Part shown: piece after piece, positions 51,582 to 59,367 of the stretch
Layout of the letters: every line of letters starts with the position of its first letter
Position numbering within the stretch: position 1 is the first letter of the stretch
From: Paractinoplanes maris
Lineage (GTDB): Bacteria; Actinomycetota; Actinomycetes; Mycobacteriales; Micromonosporaceae
NCBI RefSeq assembly: GCF_023544465.1
Contig: NZ_JALPVL010000003.1
Location: 186,001-250,000 of the forward strand
Direction of reading: 5' to 3'
Length of the DNA stretch: 64,000 bases
The notes under the pieces: generated by a model
What the model saw: the letters and a program-made list of their open reading frames with translations, nothing else
Told to the model about the DNA's origin: nothing
The model's database searches: none
Translations under genes and position numbers: made by a program

Positions 51582-52762
51582 CGAGCACCACGGAGAGGCC
51601 TGCCGCCTCCCGCGAACCATCCTGGTGGGACAAGCAAGGCGATCTGATCATGCGCCGGCCGTTCAACGAGTGGACCTTCACCCACATGAATTGGCTGATG
51701 CCCACCGAGCGGGTCGCCCGCGGTGCCACCGAGCTTCCCCTGCCGGTCGACCACCAGCCGCTTTCCCTGACCTACCGCTTCGAGGAGCACGACCACACCC
51801 TGGCCGAGCTGCACCGGCGCACCCACACCACCGCGTTCGTGGTGCTCCACCGGGGCGCGATCGTGCACGAGTCCTACCCCGGCGCCTTCACCGGCCCGCG
51901 CTCGCGCATGCAGCTGTTCTCGCTGTCCAAGTCGGTGATGTCGATCCTGGTCGGCGTCGCGATCCACGACGGCGTGATCGGGAGCGAGAAGGACCGGATC
52001 ACCGACTACCGCCCGGACTTCCTCGGCACGGCGTACGAGGAGAACACGATCGCCGAGCTGCTCGACATGACCACGGGCGTCGGCGACCTGGAGACCTGGG
52101 AGGTCTCCGACAGCGGCATCAAACGCTTCGAGCAGGCCGTGATGGGAGGTGGCGACATCGCCGACGTGGTCCGCGCGGCAACGCGGACCGCGCCGGCTGG
52201 TGAGCGCTTCAACTATTCGACCTTCGACACCCAGATCCTCGGCTGGGTGCTCGAGGCGGCCACCGGACAGAGCCTGGCGGCGTACGCGTCGGAGCGCCTC
52301 TGGCAGAAGCTGGGCTGCGACCGGGACGCGTACTACTGGCTCACCCGCGGCAAGCCGCGCACGGCGATCGGCGCCGGCTCGTTCAACGCGACCGCCCGTG
52401 ACGTCGCCCGCATCGGCCTGCTCATGACCAACGACGGGGTGGCCGGCGGCGAGCAGATCGTGCCCCAGGAGTGGGTGCGCCGCAGCCGCGGGAACGATCG
52501 GCCCCAGCTGGCGGTGGGCGCACTCGGGCCCAGCGGCTACGCCCACTACGGTTACGCCAACCAGTGGTGGACCCTCGGGCCCGAGAGCTTCAACGCCTTC
52601 ACCGGTCTCGGTGTGCACGGCCAGTATCTCTACGTCGATCCGTCCGCCGAGGTCGTGATCGTGAAGTGCAGCGCGTGGCCCACCCAGGACGACGAGCGCC
52701 GTGACGCCGAGACCGTCGCCGCCCTCCGTCGCGTGGCCGACCACTTCGCCACCACGCGCTAG
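51578..52762 (+). CDS. Serine hydrolase of the class C beta-lactamase fold (NylB/EstB-like)
   Basis: A 394-residue protein. The nucleophile motif is LFSLSKSVMSILVGVAIHDG (SxxK), the second motif is FNYSTFD (Tyr-Ser-x), and the third region is GVHGQYLYVDPSAEVVIVK. SVMSILVGVAIHDGVI with a preceding RSRMQLFSLSKS is close to 6-aminohexanoate-dimer hydrolases and esterases of this fold. No signal peptide is seen, so the enzyme should be cytoplasmic, acting on amides or esters rather than on cell wall. It overlaps the upstream regulator-like gene by four bases. Confidence 0.9.
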   Translation: MTSTTERPAASREPSWWDKQGDLIMRRPFNEWTFTHMNWLMPTERVARGATELPLPVDHQPLSLTYRFEEHDHTLAELHRRTHTTAFVVLHRGAIVHESYPGAFTGPRSRMQLFSLSKSVMSILVGVAIHDGVIGSEKDRITDYRPDFLGTAYEENTIAELLDMTTGVGDLETWEVSDSGIKRFEQAVMGGGDIADVVRAATRTAPAGERFNYSTFDTQILGWVLEAATGQSLAAYASERLWQKLGCDRDAYYWLTRGKPRTAIGAGSFNATARDVARIGLLMTNDGVAGGEQIVPQEWVRRSRGNDRPQLAVGALGPSGYAHYGYANQWWTLGPESFNAFTGLGVHGQYLYVDPSAEVVIVKCSAWPTQDDERRDAETVAALRRVADHFATTR

Positions 52763-52874
52763 CCGGCTCCCCCGCTCCACCTTCACCGCCCGTAACACCC
52801 CGCGCCCGGAACACTCGGGCCTGGTGCCCCCCTGACCAGGCCCGAGTTCCGATGCCGCGCCCCACACCTCACGT

Positions 52875-52905
52875 CGCGCCGCGGACGGCCCCTGTCCGCG
52901 GCGCG
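52875..52905 (+). terminator. Strong hairpin after the beta-lactamase-fold hydrolase
   Basis: A 12-base perfect stem (CGCGCCGCGGAC with its complement) around a 7-base loop, about 110 bases past the stop and 45 bases before the lipase ATG. It may end the hydrolase operon or attenuate the lipase message. No T-run follows. Confidence 0.6.
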
Positions 52906-52928
52906 CACGACGCTGCGCGTTTTCGCGC

Positions 52929-52942
52929 TCCTTTCGAAAGGA
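52929..52942 (+). promoter_or_regulatory. Perfect 14-bp palindrome covering the lipase ribosome site
   Basis: TCCTTTCGAAAGGA is self-complementary and includes the GAAAGGA ribosome-binding site of the secreted lipase gene, seven bases before its ATG. Folding would hide the site; a DNA-binding role is the alternative. Confidence 0.45.
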
Positions 52943-52949
52943 AACATCG

Positions 52950-54065
52950 ATGAACCCTGCCCTGATAAGGCGCCATTTCGTCATGGTCCTGGTGACGATT
53001 CTCGCCCTTTCCGCCGCGCTTCTCCCCGGTCGCCCGGCCCGGGCCGCGGTTCTGTCGGGAACCGTTCTCACCACTGCCACGGCGACCCTTCCGGCGGAAT
53101 TGGCACCGCTCGCGAACGGCAAGCGACTGTCGTATCTGTCGACCAATACCAGCAATCTGCCGATCACCGCGACCGGGCTGATCCTCACTCCCAAGACGAA
53201 CAAGAAGAACCGCATCGTCGTGTGGGGACACGGCACCACCGGCCTGGCCGACCAGTGCGCACCGTCGGCGAGTCAGGCGGTGTTCTGGCCCGAGGCCCGG
53301 GCCGCCATCGCCGAGCTGCTGCGGCGGGGCTGGACGGTCGCCGCGCCCGACTACCCCGGGCTGGGCTCTCCGCTGGCCCACCCCTATCTGGTCGGGGCCA
53401 GCGCGGCCCGCTCGATGATCGACAGTGCCAAGGCGGCCAAGAACCTTGACGCCGCGCTCAGCAATCAGTACGTCATCGACGGTCACTCGCAGGGCGGTCA
53501 GGGCGCACTGTTCGCCAATGAGCTGGCGCCCTCCTACGACGGCGCGCTGACGTTGCGCGGGGTCTCGGCGATCGCCCCGGTCTCCAACGCCGACCTGTTC
53601 GCGCCGCTCATCCCGGGCACACCGGCCCAGGGTTACCTGGTGATGGCGCTGTTCGGGCTGCAGGCGGTGGACCCGACGGTCAACCCGAACACCCTGCTGG
53701 CCGCGCCGGCCCGGCAGCGCACCGGAGTGCTGCAGTCCGGCTGCCTCACTCAGATCCTCACCGCGTACGAGAATCTGACCGCCTCGGAACTGCTCGTCGG
53801 CGGGGCCCTGCCGGCCTCGGTGATCACCAAGCTGTCCCGCACCGCCAACCCGGCCCAGAAGGCCCCGAGCGCCCCGATCCTGCTCGTTCAGGGCACGGCG
53901 GACGAGGCAGTGCCGTACGTGATCACGGCCGGCCCGCTGCTGACCCAGCTCAGCGCGTACAACGAGCCGGTGCAGTTCGTCGAGCTGGACGGCGCCACCC
54001 ACGACGGCGCGGTCTTCCAGAGCACGACGCTGGTCGGCGACTGGATCGCTGGCCGGTTCAGCTAG
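52950..54065 (+). CDS. Secreted lipase-like alpha/beta hydrolase
   Basis: A 371-residue exported enzyme. The signal is RRHFVMVLVTILALSAALLPG ending near ARAA. It belongs to the secretory-lipase (LIP) group: RIVVWGHGTTGLADQCAPS gives the oxyanion region, YVIDGHSQGGQGAL the nucleophile elbow with Ser in GHSQGG, ILLVQGTADEAVPYV the Asp and DGATHDGAVF the His. Substrate is probably an acyl ester. The ribosome site lies in a 14-base palindrome. Its TAG stop shares CTAG with the stop of the convergent esterase-like gene. Confidence 0.93.
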   Translation: MNPALIRRHFVMVLVTILALSAALLPGRPARAAVLSGTVLTTATATLPAELAPLANGKRLSYLSTNTSNLPITATGLILTPKTNKKNRIVVWGHGTTGLADQCAPSASQAVFWPEARAAIAELLRRGWTVAAPDYPGLGSPLAHPYLVGASAARSMIDSAKAAKNLDAALSNQYVIDGHSQGGQGALFANELAPSYDGALTLRGVSAIAPVSNADLFAPLIPGTPAQGYLVMALFGLQAVDPTVNPNTLLAAPARQRTGVLQSGCLTQILTAYENLTASELLVGGALPASVITKLSRTANPAQKAPSAPILLVQGTADEAVPYVITAGPLLTQLSAYNEPVQFVELDGATHDGAVFQSTTLVGDWIAGRFS

Positions 54066-55165
54066 TAACCCGACCAGACCGCCTGCTCGGTCGGGGTGCT
54101 CACCGGCACGCACGCCACCAGGTCGAACGCCTCGGCGACCGGCCCCTCGGCGTACGTCTCGAGCAGCCTGATCCGGTCGGCGCCGAAGCGGCCGGGGTCG
54201 GCGATCGTGGGACGACCACCCGCGATCGCCGCCTCGATGCTCCCCTCGACCGGCGGCTCGAGCTCGACCTCCACGGTTTTCGCCATCGCCGGAGCGTCGG
54301 GCGCGAGCCGCCGGGTCGCGACGCGGCCGCCCTCGCACGTCACGCCGATCGCCACGTAGTCGTCGCCGAGCAGCGCGCTCAGATGGGTGCCGAGCACGTC
54401 GAAGGCGGGGTGACGGCGCTGGATGTGCGAGTTGGCGGCCGCGATGATCACCTTGCCCGGGGTGCGGTCGAGAATCCACTCGGCGGTGCGGGCCATCGCG
54501 CCGTCGCGGATGTTGAGGCGCGCGTGCTCGGGTGAGCCGTCGACGGCGGCGGCCTGGGCCCGCAGCATCTGGTCGAGCAGCGTGATCAGGCGCAGCTCGT
54601 GCCGGGCGACGGCGGTCAGGCTGCCCGGGGTGGCCGCGAAACGGGCGCTCAGCTCGGCGAGGGCCAGCGTCAGCGCGTCACGGTCGACGAGGGCCATTTC
54701 CCGGTACGCGGAGAAGGCCGGAATCGTATAGGCCGACGCGAATTTCGCGACCAGCCGCCGTACGTCGGAAAGGGTTTGCCGGGGCGCCCCGGGGAGCCGA
54801 TCGAGGTGGTCGAGCGCGGGACCCATCGACCCCAGATCACCGGGCAGATCGAGACCCCAGTAGCCGAGCCCCCGCTGTTTCATCATCCATAGCAGATCGC
54901 GCATCTCGGCACAGCGCGCGAAGCGATAGGTCATGCCGTCCTCGGGCGGTTCGCCGGCGCCGTCCCGCATCCAATCCCGCACGGCCAGGCCTTCGCTGAA
55001 ACCCGACTCGAACGCCACCGTCGTGAAACCGAGCCGCTGATGCAGGAACTCGATCAAAACCTTCCGGAGTACGTGGTACTCGCGCACGAAGTGGGCCGAC
55101 TCACCGATGGCGACAACGCGGGCGTTCCCGATGCGCTCGGCGAGGGACTCGAGGTCGATCTCCAT
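54062..55165 (-). CDS. Erythromycin esterase-like family protein
   Basis: A 367-residue protein of the erythromycin esterase family. Family motifs: VVAIGESAHFVREYHVLRK (catalytic-type Glu and His), TTVAFESGFSEGLAVRDW, then LGYWGLDLPG and IIAAANSHIQRRHPA. Some members inactivate macrolides; many actinobacterial ones have other roles and no macrolide gene is nearby. The start is MEIDLESLAER at 55165; further upstream the open frame is only tandem repeat. Its upstream region is filled by a 36-base repeat array, so the promoter must lie in or beyond it. Confidence 0.88.
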   Translation of the reverse strand: MEIDLESLAERIGNARVVAIGESAHFVREYHVLRKVLIEFLHQRLGFTTVAFESGFSEGLAVRDWMRDGAGEPPEDGMTYRFARCAEMRDLLWMMKQRGLGYWGLDLPGDLGSMGPALDHLDRLPGAPRQTLSDVRRLVAKFASAYTIPAFSAYREMALVDRDALTLALAELSARFAATPGSLTAVARHELRLITLLDQMLRAQAAAVDGSPEHARLNIRDGAMARTAEWILDRTPGKVIIAAANSHIQRRHPAFDVLGTHLSALLGDDYVAIGVTCEGGRVATRRLAPDAPAMAKTVEVELEPPVEGSIEAAIAGGRPTIADPGRFGADRIRLLETYAEGPVAEAFDLVACVPVSTPTEQAVWSGY

Positions 55166-55197
55166 GGGGGTCGACCCTAGCGGGATGGTCGTCGGCC

Positions 55198-55362
55198 ACT
55201 GCCTCGGCCGGGTCGACGGGCGCCGGTCGGTCACTGCCTTGGGCGGGTCAACCGGCTCGGGCCGATCACTACCTTTGGCCGGGCCGACCGGCTCGGGCCG
55301 ATCACTACCTTTGGCCGGGCCGACCGGCTCGGGCCGATCACTGCTTTGGCTGGGTCGACCGG
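55198..55362. repeat. 35-36-bp tandem repeat upstream of the esterase-like gene
   Basis: Units start at 55198, 55233, 55268, 55304 and 55340; the third and fourth are identical 36-base copies (ACTACCTTTGGCCGGGCC...). The first, second and last are diverged or partial. The array covers the stop of the ACT-domain gene (55338) and reaches to within 33 bases of the esterase start. Reverse translation gives a repeating SDRPEPVGPAKG, which is not a gene. Confidence 0.93.
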
Positions 55363-56114
55363 CGCCGCTGACGGCCTGCGCAGAGGTCGAGCAGGGCCTG
55401 CGCCCGCGAGATCTCCGTCGGTGTGAAAGCCGGCGACCGCCGCACCAGGAAGCGTTCGTCACCGCCGGCATCGTGCAGGGCGGCGACGTGCGCCGGGGCG
55501 GCCGGGCGAGCCGACGTGAGGTCGGCGCCGAACAGGCTGTGCACAGCGTCGTCCAGCGTGATGGCGCCGGTGGTGGCGTGCCGGGCCACGGTCAGGGCCC
55601 GGGTCGCCGGGTCGACCAGGTCGTGCGCGTCGGCCCGGTTCGCCTCGGTGAACTCGCCGCCGCCGGCCGTCACCGCGGCCACGACCTCGTCCGCGGTCAG
55701 GTCCGGCGGCACGGCCACCAGCAGCTCGTCGACCGCGCCGTGCTCGTCCGGGTGTATCTGGATGGCCAGGATGTTGATGCCCCGCCCGGCCAGCCGGGTG
55801 CTGAGCGCGGCGAGCGTACCCGGCCGGTCCGGAAGCGTGGTGCGCACCCGCATCAGCTCGCTGCGCCCGGCCGGAATGCCGAGCAGGTCGGGCAGCGCGG
55901 CGTGCCGGAGCGGCACCGGCGTCCGGCGCTTCTTCCATCGGCGGCGCAACAGGGCCCCGGCGATGACGATGACCCCGCTGGCGGTCAGCATCAGCGGCCC
56001 GTGCGCCCGCTCACCGAGCAGCGTGACAAACAGGTGAGCCGCGCCCACAGCGAAGAACACCGCGGCCACTTCGATCAGGTCGGCGGCCCAATGGGCCACC
56101 CGGATGGGCTTCAT
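55338..56114 (-). CDS. Membrane-anchored ACT-domain protein
   Basis: A 258-residue protein. Two membrane helices near the N-terminus (LIEVAAVFFAVGAAHLFVTLL and LMLTASGVIVIAGALL) are followed by a basic segment and an ACT domain: MRVRTTLPDRPGTLAALSTRLAGRGINILAIQIHP. ACT domains bind amino acids and regulate enzymes. The rest (THDAVHSLF-like region, FLVRRSPAFTPTEISRAQALLDL) shows no known fold. Its last codon lies in a tandem repeat array. Confidence 0.82.
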   Translation of the reverse strand: MKPIRVAHWAADLIEVAAVFFAVGAAHLFVTLLGERAHGPLMLTASGVIVIAGALLRRRWKKRRTPVPLRHAALPDLLGIPAGRSELMRVRTTLPDRPGTLAALSTRLAGRGINILAIQIHPDEHGAVDELLVAVPPDLTADEVVAAVTAGGGEFTEANRADAHDLVDPATRALTVARHATTGAITLDDAVHSLFGADLTSARPAAPAHVAALHDAGGDERFLVRRSPAFTPTEISRAQALLDLCAGRQRRRSTQPKQ

Positions 56115-56350
56115 GCTCAGCGATCCTCATCGCCCGACATGTCCCCTTCAATCACGGTACGTGTCGGCCCCGATAACAGTCCGGCCCTTTGTGAAGCCCG
56201 GATTAAGGCCTCGTGCGTTGCGTCACCGGACCGTCGGGAACGTTGCAGGTCGGCCGCTCTGTCCACAGCACATCCCGCCCAGAAGTCCGGCGCGACCGCC
56301 TCGGCCGGCTTCCAGAGCTGAGGGGCGGCTGAGAATCATGTAAATAAACT

Positions 56351-56379
56351 TTGACCTGCTGTCGGTAATTCTTTACCTT
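56351..56379 (+). promoter_or_regulatory. Putative sigma-70-type promoter with leaderless start
   Basis: TTGACC (56351-56356) and TACCTT (56374-56379) are 17 bases apart, and the ATG of the membrane-protein gene follows six bases after the second box. This fits a promoter whose transcript begins at or next to the start codon. No ribosome site is present. Confidence 0.55.
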
Positions 56380-56385
56380 GAGCGC

Positions 56386-56775
56386 ATGACAACGGAAGAA
56401 CGGCGGGCCTGGAGCCTGGCCGTCGTCGGACTCCTTGCGTACGCGGTCTATCTCGCCTCGATAGTTGCCGGCGCGGCCTATGCGCCGGCGCTCCTGTGGA
56501 CAGTGGGCGGCGCGATCGTCGTGAACATCGCGGTGGACATCGTCTCCGGCGGTGGGCAGAAGGCCGACCAGCGCGACCGCGAGATCGGCCGCTTCGGCGA
56601 CCACATCGGTCAGTCGCTGGTCGTCGCGGGCGCCGTCGCGGCGATGGTGCTCGCCCTGCTCGAGGCTCGCTACTTCTGGATCGCCAACGTCATCTATCTG
56701 GCGTTCGTGCTCTCCGCGGTGCTCGGCTCCACCGCCAAGATCTTCGCCTACCGCCGCGGCTTCCACCCGTGGTGA
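56386..56775 (+). CDS. Four-helix membrane protein (DUF2178-like)
   Basis: A 129-residue integral membrane protein with four helices (AVVGLLAYAVYLASIV, LLWTVGGAIVVNIAVDI, VVAGAVAAMVLALLEA and IYLAFVLSAVLGSTAKIFAY). RDREIGRFGDHIGQSLV in the middle matches the DUF2178-type pattern of proteins found beside small Xre regulators. No function is known. First gene of a coupled three-gene operon with the Xre regulator and an MDR oxidoreductase. Confidence 0.78.
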   Translation: MTTEERRAWSLAVVGLLAYAVYLASIVAGAAYAPALLWTVGGAIVVNIAVDIVSGGGQKADQRDREIGRFGDHIGQSLVVAGAVAAMVLALLEARYFWIANVIYLAFVLSAVLGSTAKIFAYRRGFHPW

Positions 56776-56996
56776 AGCCGACCCGCATCACCAACGAGAT
56801 CCGGGCGCTGCGCTTCGCCGCCGGCGAGATGACGCAGGCCGAGCTGGGCGAGCGCATCGGCGTCACCCGGCAGACCGTGATCGCCATCGAGCAGGGCCGG
56901 TACTCACCGTCGCTGGAGACGGCGTTCCGCATCGCGCGGGTCTTCGGAGTCGGCCTCGACGACGTATTTCAATACCCTGTGGAGGAGCCATCGTGA
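56772..56996 (+). CDS. Small Xre-type regulator (YozG-like)
   Basis: A 74-residue helix-turn-helix protein: TNEIRALRFAAGEMTQAELGERIGVTRQTVIAIEQGRYSPSLETAFRIARVFG is, in pieces, a canonical YozG/Xre domain, split here only by description. It ends with LDDVFQY. The GTG start overlaps the membrane-protein stop by four bases (GTGA), and its stop overlaps the oxidoreductase start. Regulators of this type commonly pair with a small membrane protein and control their own operon. Confidence 0.9.
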   Translation: MKPTRITNEIRALRFAAGEMTQAELGERIGVTRQTVIAIEQGRYSPSLETAFRIARVFGVGLDDVFQYPVEEPS

Positions 56997-57931
56997 AGGC
57001 CATTGTCCACAACACCTACGGCGATGCCGACGTCCTGCGTCTGGCCGACGTGCCCACGCCCACGATCAAACCCGATGAGCTTCTCGTACGCGTCCGGGCG
57101 GCCGGCGTCGACCGCGGCGCCTGGCACGCGATGACCGGCCTGCCGCTGGCCGCCCGCCTGGGCTTCGGGCCGCGGCGCCCGCGCCGGCAGACTCCCGGTC
57201 TGGACCTGGCCGGCGTGGTCGAAGCCACCGGCTCGGCGGTCACCGGCTTCAAGCCCGGCGACGAGGTCTTCGGCGCCGGCAGTTCCAGCTGGGCCGAATA
57301 CGCCCGCGCCAAGCCGGCCCGGCTCATCCACAAGCCCGCTCATCTGAGTTTCGAGCAGGCCGCCGCCATCCCGACCTCGGGCGCGACCGCGCTGCGCATG
57401 CTCGGCCCCGTCACGGATAAGGGCCGCGACGTGCTGGTGATCGGCGCCGGCGGTGGGGTCGGCTCCTTCACTGTCCTGCTGGCCAAATCCCGGGGTGACA
57501 CGGTGACCGCGGTCTGCAGCACAGCGAAGGTCGCGGCGGTCCGGGGTTTCGGCGCCGACCGCGTCATCGACTACACCCGCGAGCCGATCACCGGTTCCTA
57601 CGACCTGGTTGTGGATATCGCCGGCAACCGTCCGCTCGCCGTGCTGCGCTCCCTGCTCAAACCCCGGGGCACCCTGTGCATAGCCGGCGGCGAACAGGGC
57701 GGCCGCTTCTTCGGTGGCCTGGAACGCAACCTTAAGGCGCTGGCCGTCTCCCCGTTCATCGGGCACACCCTGCGCGCCCCCATCGTGCTCGCCGGACGCG
57801 ACGACCTGGCTGCCCTGCTGACGATCCCGTCCCCACTGGAACGTTCCTATCCACTGGCCGACGCCGCCACCGCCATGCACCGGCTCGCCGCCGGCCGGGT
57901 CGCGGGCAAAGTCGTCCTGACCAACGCTTGA
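56993..57931 (+). CDS. Zinc-independent MDR quinone oxidoreductase-like
   Basis: A 312-residue medium-chain reductase. It lacks the catalytic and structural zinc Cys clusters. The Rossmann loop is VLVIGAGGGVGSFTVLLAKS; the start MKAIVHNTYGDADVLRL and DLAGVVEATGSAVTGFKPGDEVFG are typical of the quinone-oxidoreductase branch, using NADPH. GTG start, GTGA-coupled to the Xre regulator. Substrates are unknown; quinones or enones are usual. Followed after 33 bases by an Rrf2 regulator with its own operator. Confidence 0.93.
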   Translation: MKAIVHNTYGDADVLRLADVPTPTIKPDELLVRVRAAGVDRGAWHAMTGLPLAARLGFGPRRPRRQTPGLDLAGVVEATGSAVTGFKPGDEVFGAGSSSWAEYARAKPARLIHKPAHLSFEQAAAIPTSGATALRMLGPVTDKGRDVLVIGAGGGVGSFTVLLAKSRGDTVTAVCSTAKVAAVRGFGADRVIDYTREPITGSYDLVVDIAGNRPLAVLRSLLKPRGTLCIAGGEQGGRFFGGLERNLKALAVSPFIGHTLRAPIVLAGRDDLAALLTIPSPLERSYPLADAATAMHRLAAGRVAGKVVLTNA

Positions 57932-57940
57932 CGCCGGACG

Positions 57941-57965
57941 TGCTGTAACCAAAGCTGTTACAGCA
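57941..57965 (+). promoter_or_regulatory. Palindromic operator over the Rrf2 gene start
   Basis: TGCTGTAAC-N7-GTTACAGCA is a perfect 9+9 inverted repeat that ends on the A of the Rrf2 gene's ATG. It is well placed for autorepression by the Rrf2 protein. Strong as sequence structure; binding is inferred. Confidence 0.7.
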
Positions 57966-58399
57966 TGGCAGCGAACAGCCGGCTCACCATCGCTGTCCAC
58001 GCACTGACGTGGATGGCTCTGGCCGAGCAACGCGGGGATGATCCGATGACCTCGGACCAGGTGGCGGCGAGCGTGAACACCAACCCGGTGGTCATCCGCC
58101 GCAGCCTGGGCGAGCTGCGACGGGCCGGGCTGGTCGGCGTGCGTCACCGGGCCGGCGCCGGCTGGCATCTCGCCCGGCCGGCGTCGGGCATCACGCTGCT
58201 GGACGTCTACGACGCGGTCGAGCAGCCACGGCAGTTCGCGCTGCACCACACCGAGCCCAACCTGCAATGCCCGGTCGGCCACGGGATCCGGCCGGTCCTC
58301 GACGAGCTCTACGGCGGTGTCGAGCAGGCCGTCCGGCTCCAGCTCGCACAGACCACGATCGCCGACGTGCTGCGACAGACCTTGGAGGTTGCGCGATGA
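57965..58399 (+). CDS. Rrf2-family transcriptional regulator
   Basis: A 144-residue Rrf2 regulator. SRLTIAVHALTWMALAEQ and SDQVAASVNTNPVVIRRSLGELRRAGLV cover the winged helix; the segment CPVGHGIRPVLDELY is the usual C-terminal part. Only one Cys (CPVG) remains, so an iron-sulfur cluster of the IscR/NsrR kind is unlikely. It overlaps the NIPSNAP-like gene by four bases (ATGA), which probably makes that gene its target. A palindromic operator covers its start codon. Confidence 0.92.
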   Translation: MAANSRLTIAVHALTWMALAEQRGDDPMTSDQVAASVNTNPVVIRRSLGELRRAGLVGVRHRAGAGWHLARPASGITLLDVYDAVEQPRQFALHHTEPNLQCPVGHGIRPVLDELYGGVEQAVRLQLAQTTIADVLRQTLEVAR

Positions 58400-59304
58400 C
58401 GCACCGGATCATCGAACTGCGCCAGTACACCCTGCATCCCCGCCGCCGCGACGAGCTGATCGAGTTGTTCGACCGCGAGTTCGTCGAAACCCAGGAGGCG
58501 ACGGGGATCACGGTGATCGGCCAGTTCCGCGATCTCGATGCTCCCGACCGCTTCGTCTGGCTGCGCAGCTTCCCCGACATGGAGTCGCGCCGAGAGTCGC
58601 TGGCCGCCTTCTACGGCGGCCCAGTCTGGAAAGAATACCGCGACGCCGCCAACGCCACCATGATCGACAGCAACGACGTCCTGCTGCTGCGCCCAGTGGA
58701 CGGCCTCCCCGGTTTCCCCGACCCAACAGAAACGACCCCCGAACGCCCCGGCCCAGCCCTCCCCCACGCCGCGTCCGCCAACGAAGAACCCGCTCGCCCA
58801 ATCACCGCCACCAACCATCTGGGCGAACCCACCACTCTCACCGACGACGAGCGCGACCGCCTGCAGAACGCCACCGACCATCCCGACCAGCACGCCACTC
58901 TCACCAGCAACGGGCATGAGCACCTGCAGAACGCCACCAACCATCCCGACCAGCACGCCACTCTCACCAGCAACGAGCGCGACCACCTGCAGAACGCGAC
59001 GAACCATCTCGGCCAGCACACCACTGTCGCTGACAACGAACTCGAGCGCCTGATCACCGCGACCATCCACCTCGGCCAGCACGCCACTTTCGCCGACGAC
59101 GAGCGCGGCCGCCTGGTCACCGCGGCCGGCTTCGGTTACAGCCGGACCGAGTACGCCGAGAACACTTTCCCCGCGCTGCCGGTGCGCACCGGCGAGCACG
59201 CCTTCGTGTCCTTCACCCGTCATGCCGGACCGCTCGTTCCGATCCCCGGCGTGCGGACCCAGCGCCTCCGGCTGACCCCCACACCGCGATCCCGGCTGCG
59301 CTGA
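58396..59304 (+). CDS. NIPSNAP-family protein with five 21-residue internal repeats
   Basis: A 302-residue protein. Residues 1-100 form a NIPSNAP dimeric alpha-beta barrel domain (IIELRQYTLHPRRRDELIELF, DRFVWLRSFPDM). The C-terminal part (YAENTFPALPVRTGEHAFVSF, RLRLTPTPRSRLR) is a remnant of the second domain common in its relatives. Between them residues 135-239 are five tandem 21-residue repeats of the pattern LQNATNHPDQHATLTSNERDH. In bases it is 5 x 63 (58798-59112). The repeats appear to have replaced or interrupted part of the second domain. Coupled to the Rrf2 regulator gene. Confidence 0.85.
   Translation: MTHRIIELRQYTLHPRRRDELIELFDREFVETQEATGITVIGQFRDLDAPDRFVWLRSFPDMESRRESLAAFYGGPVWKEYRDAANATMIDSNDVLLLRPVDGLPGFPDPTETTPERPGPALPHAASANEEPARPITATNHLGEPTTLTDDERDRLQNATDHPDQHATLTSNGHEHLQNATNHPDQHATLTSNERDHLQNATNHLGQHTTVADNELERLITATIHLGQHATFADDERGRLVTAAGFGYSRTEYAENTFPALPVRTGEHAFVSFTRHAGPLVPIPGVRTQRLRLTPTPRSRLR
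58798..59112 (+). repeat. 63-bp in-frame repeat array inside the NIPSNAP-like gene
   Basis: Five units of 63 bases, each encoding 21 residues; units 2 and 3 are most alike (HPDQHATLTSN in both). They keep the frame and have diverged at several positions. The array interrupts what should be the second domain of the protein. Confidence 0.92.
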
Positions 59305-59367
59305 CAATTCGCGAGTTCTCCACAGGTCCGACACCGAATCCCTCGAAAGCCTTGATGGGGTATGTGG

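Noticed and set aside
51578-52762. Beta-lactamase giving antibiotic resistance
   Set aside because: The SxxK fold is there, but the sequence lacks a signal peptide and resembles NylB/EstB-type amide or ester hydrolases.
54062-55165. Macrolide resistance gene
   Set aside because: Family membership alone does not show macrolide activity; no macrolide or resistance neighbours are seen.
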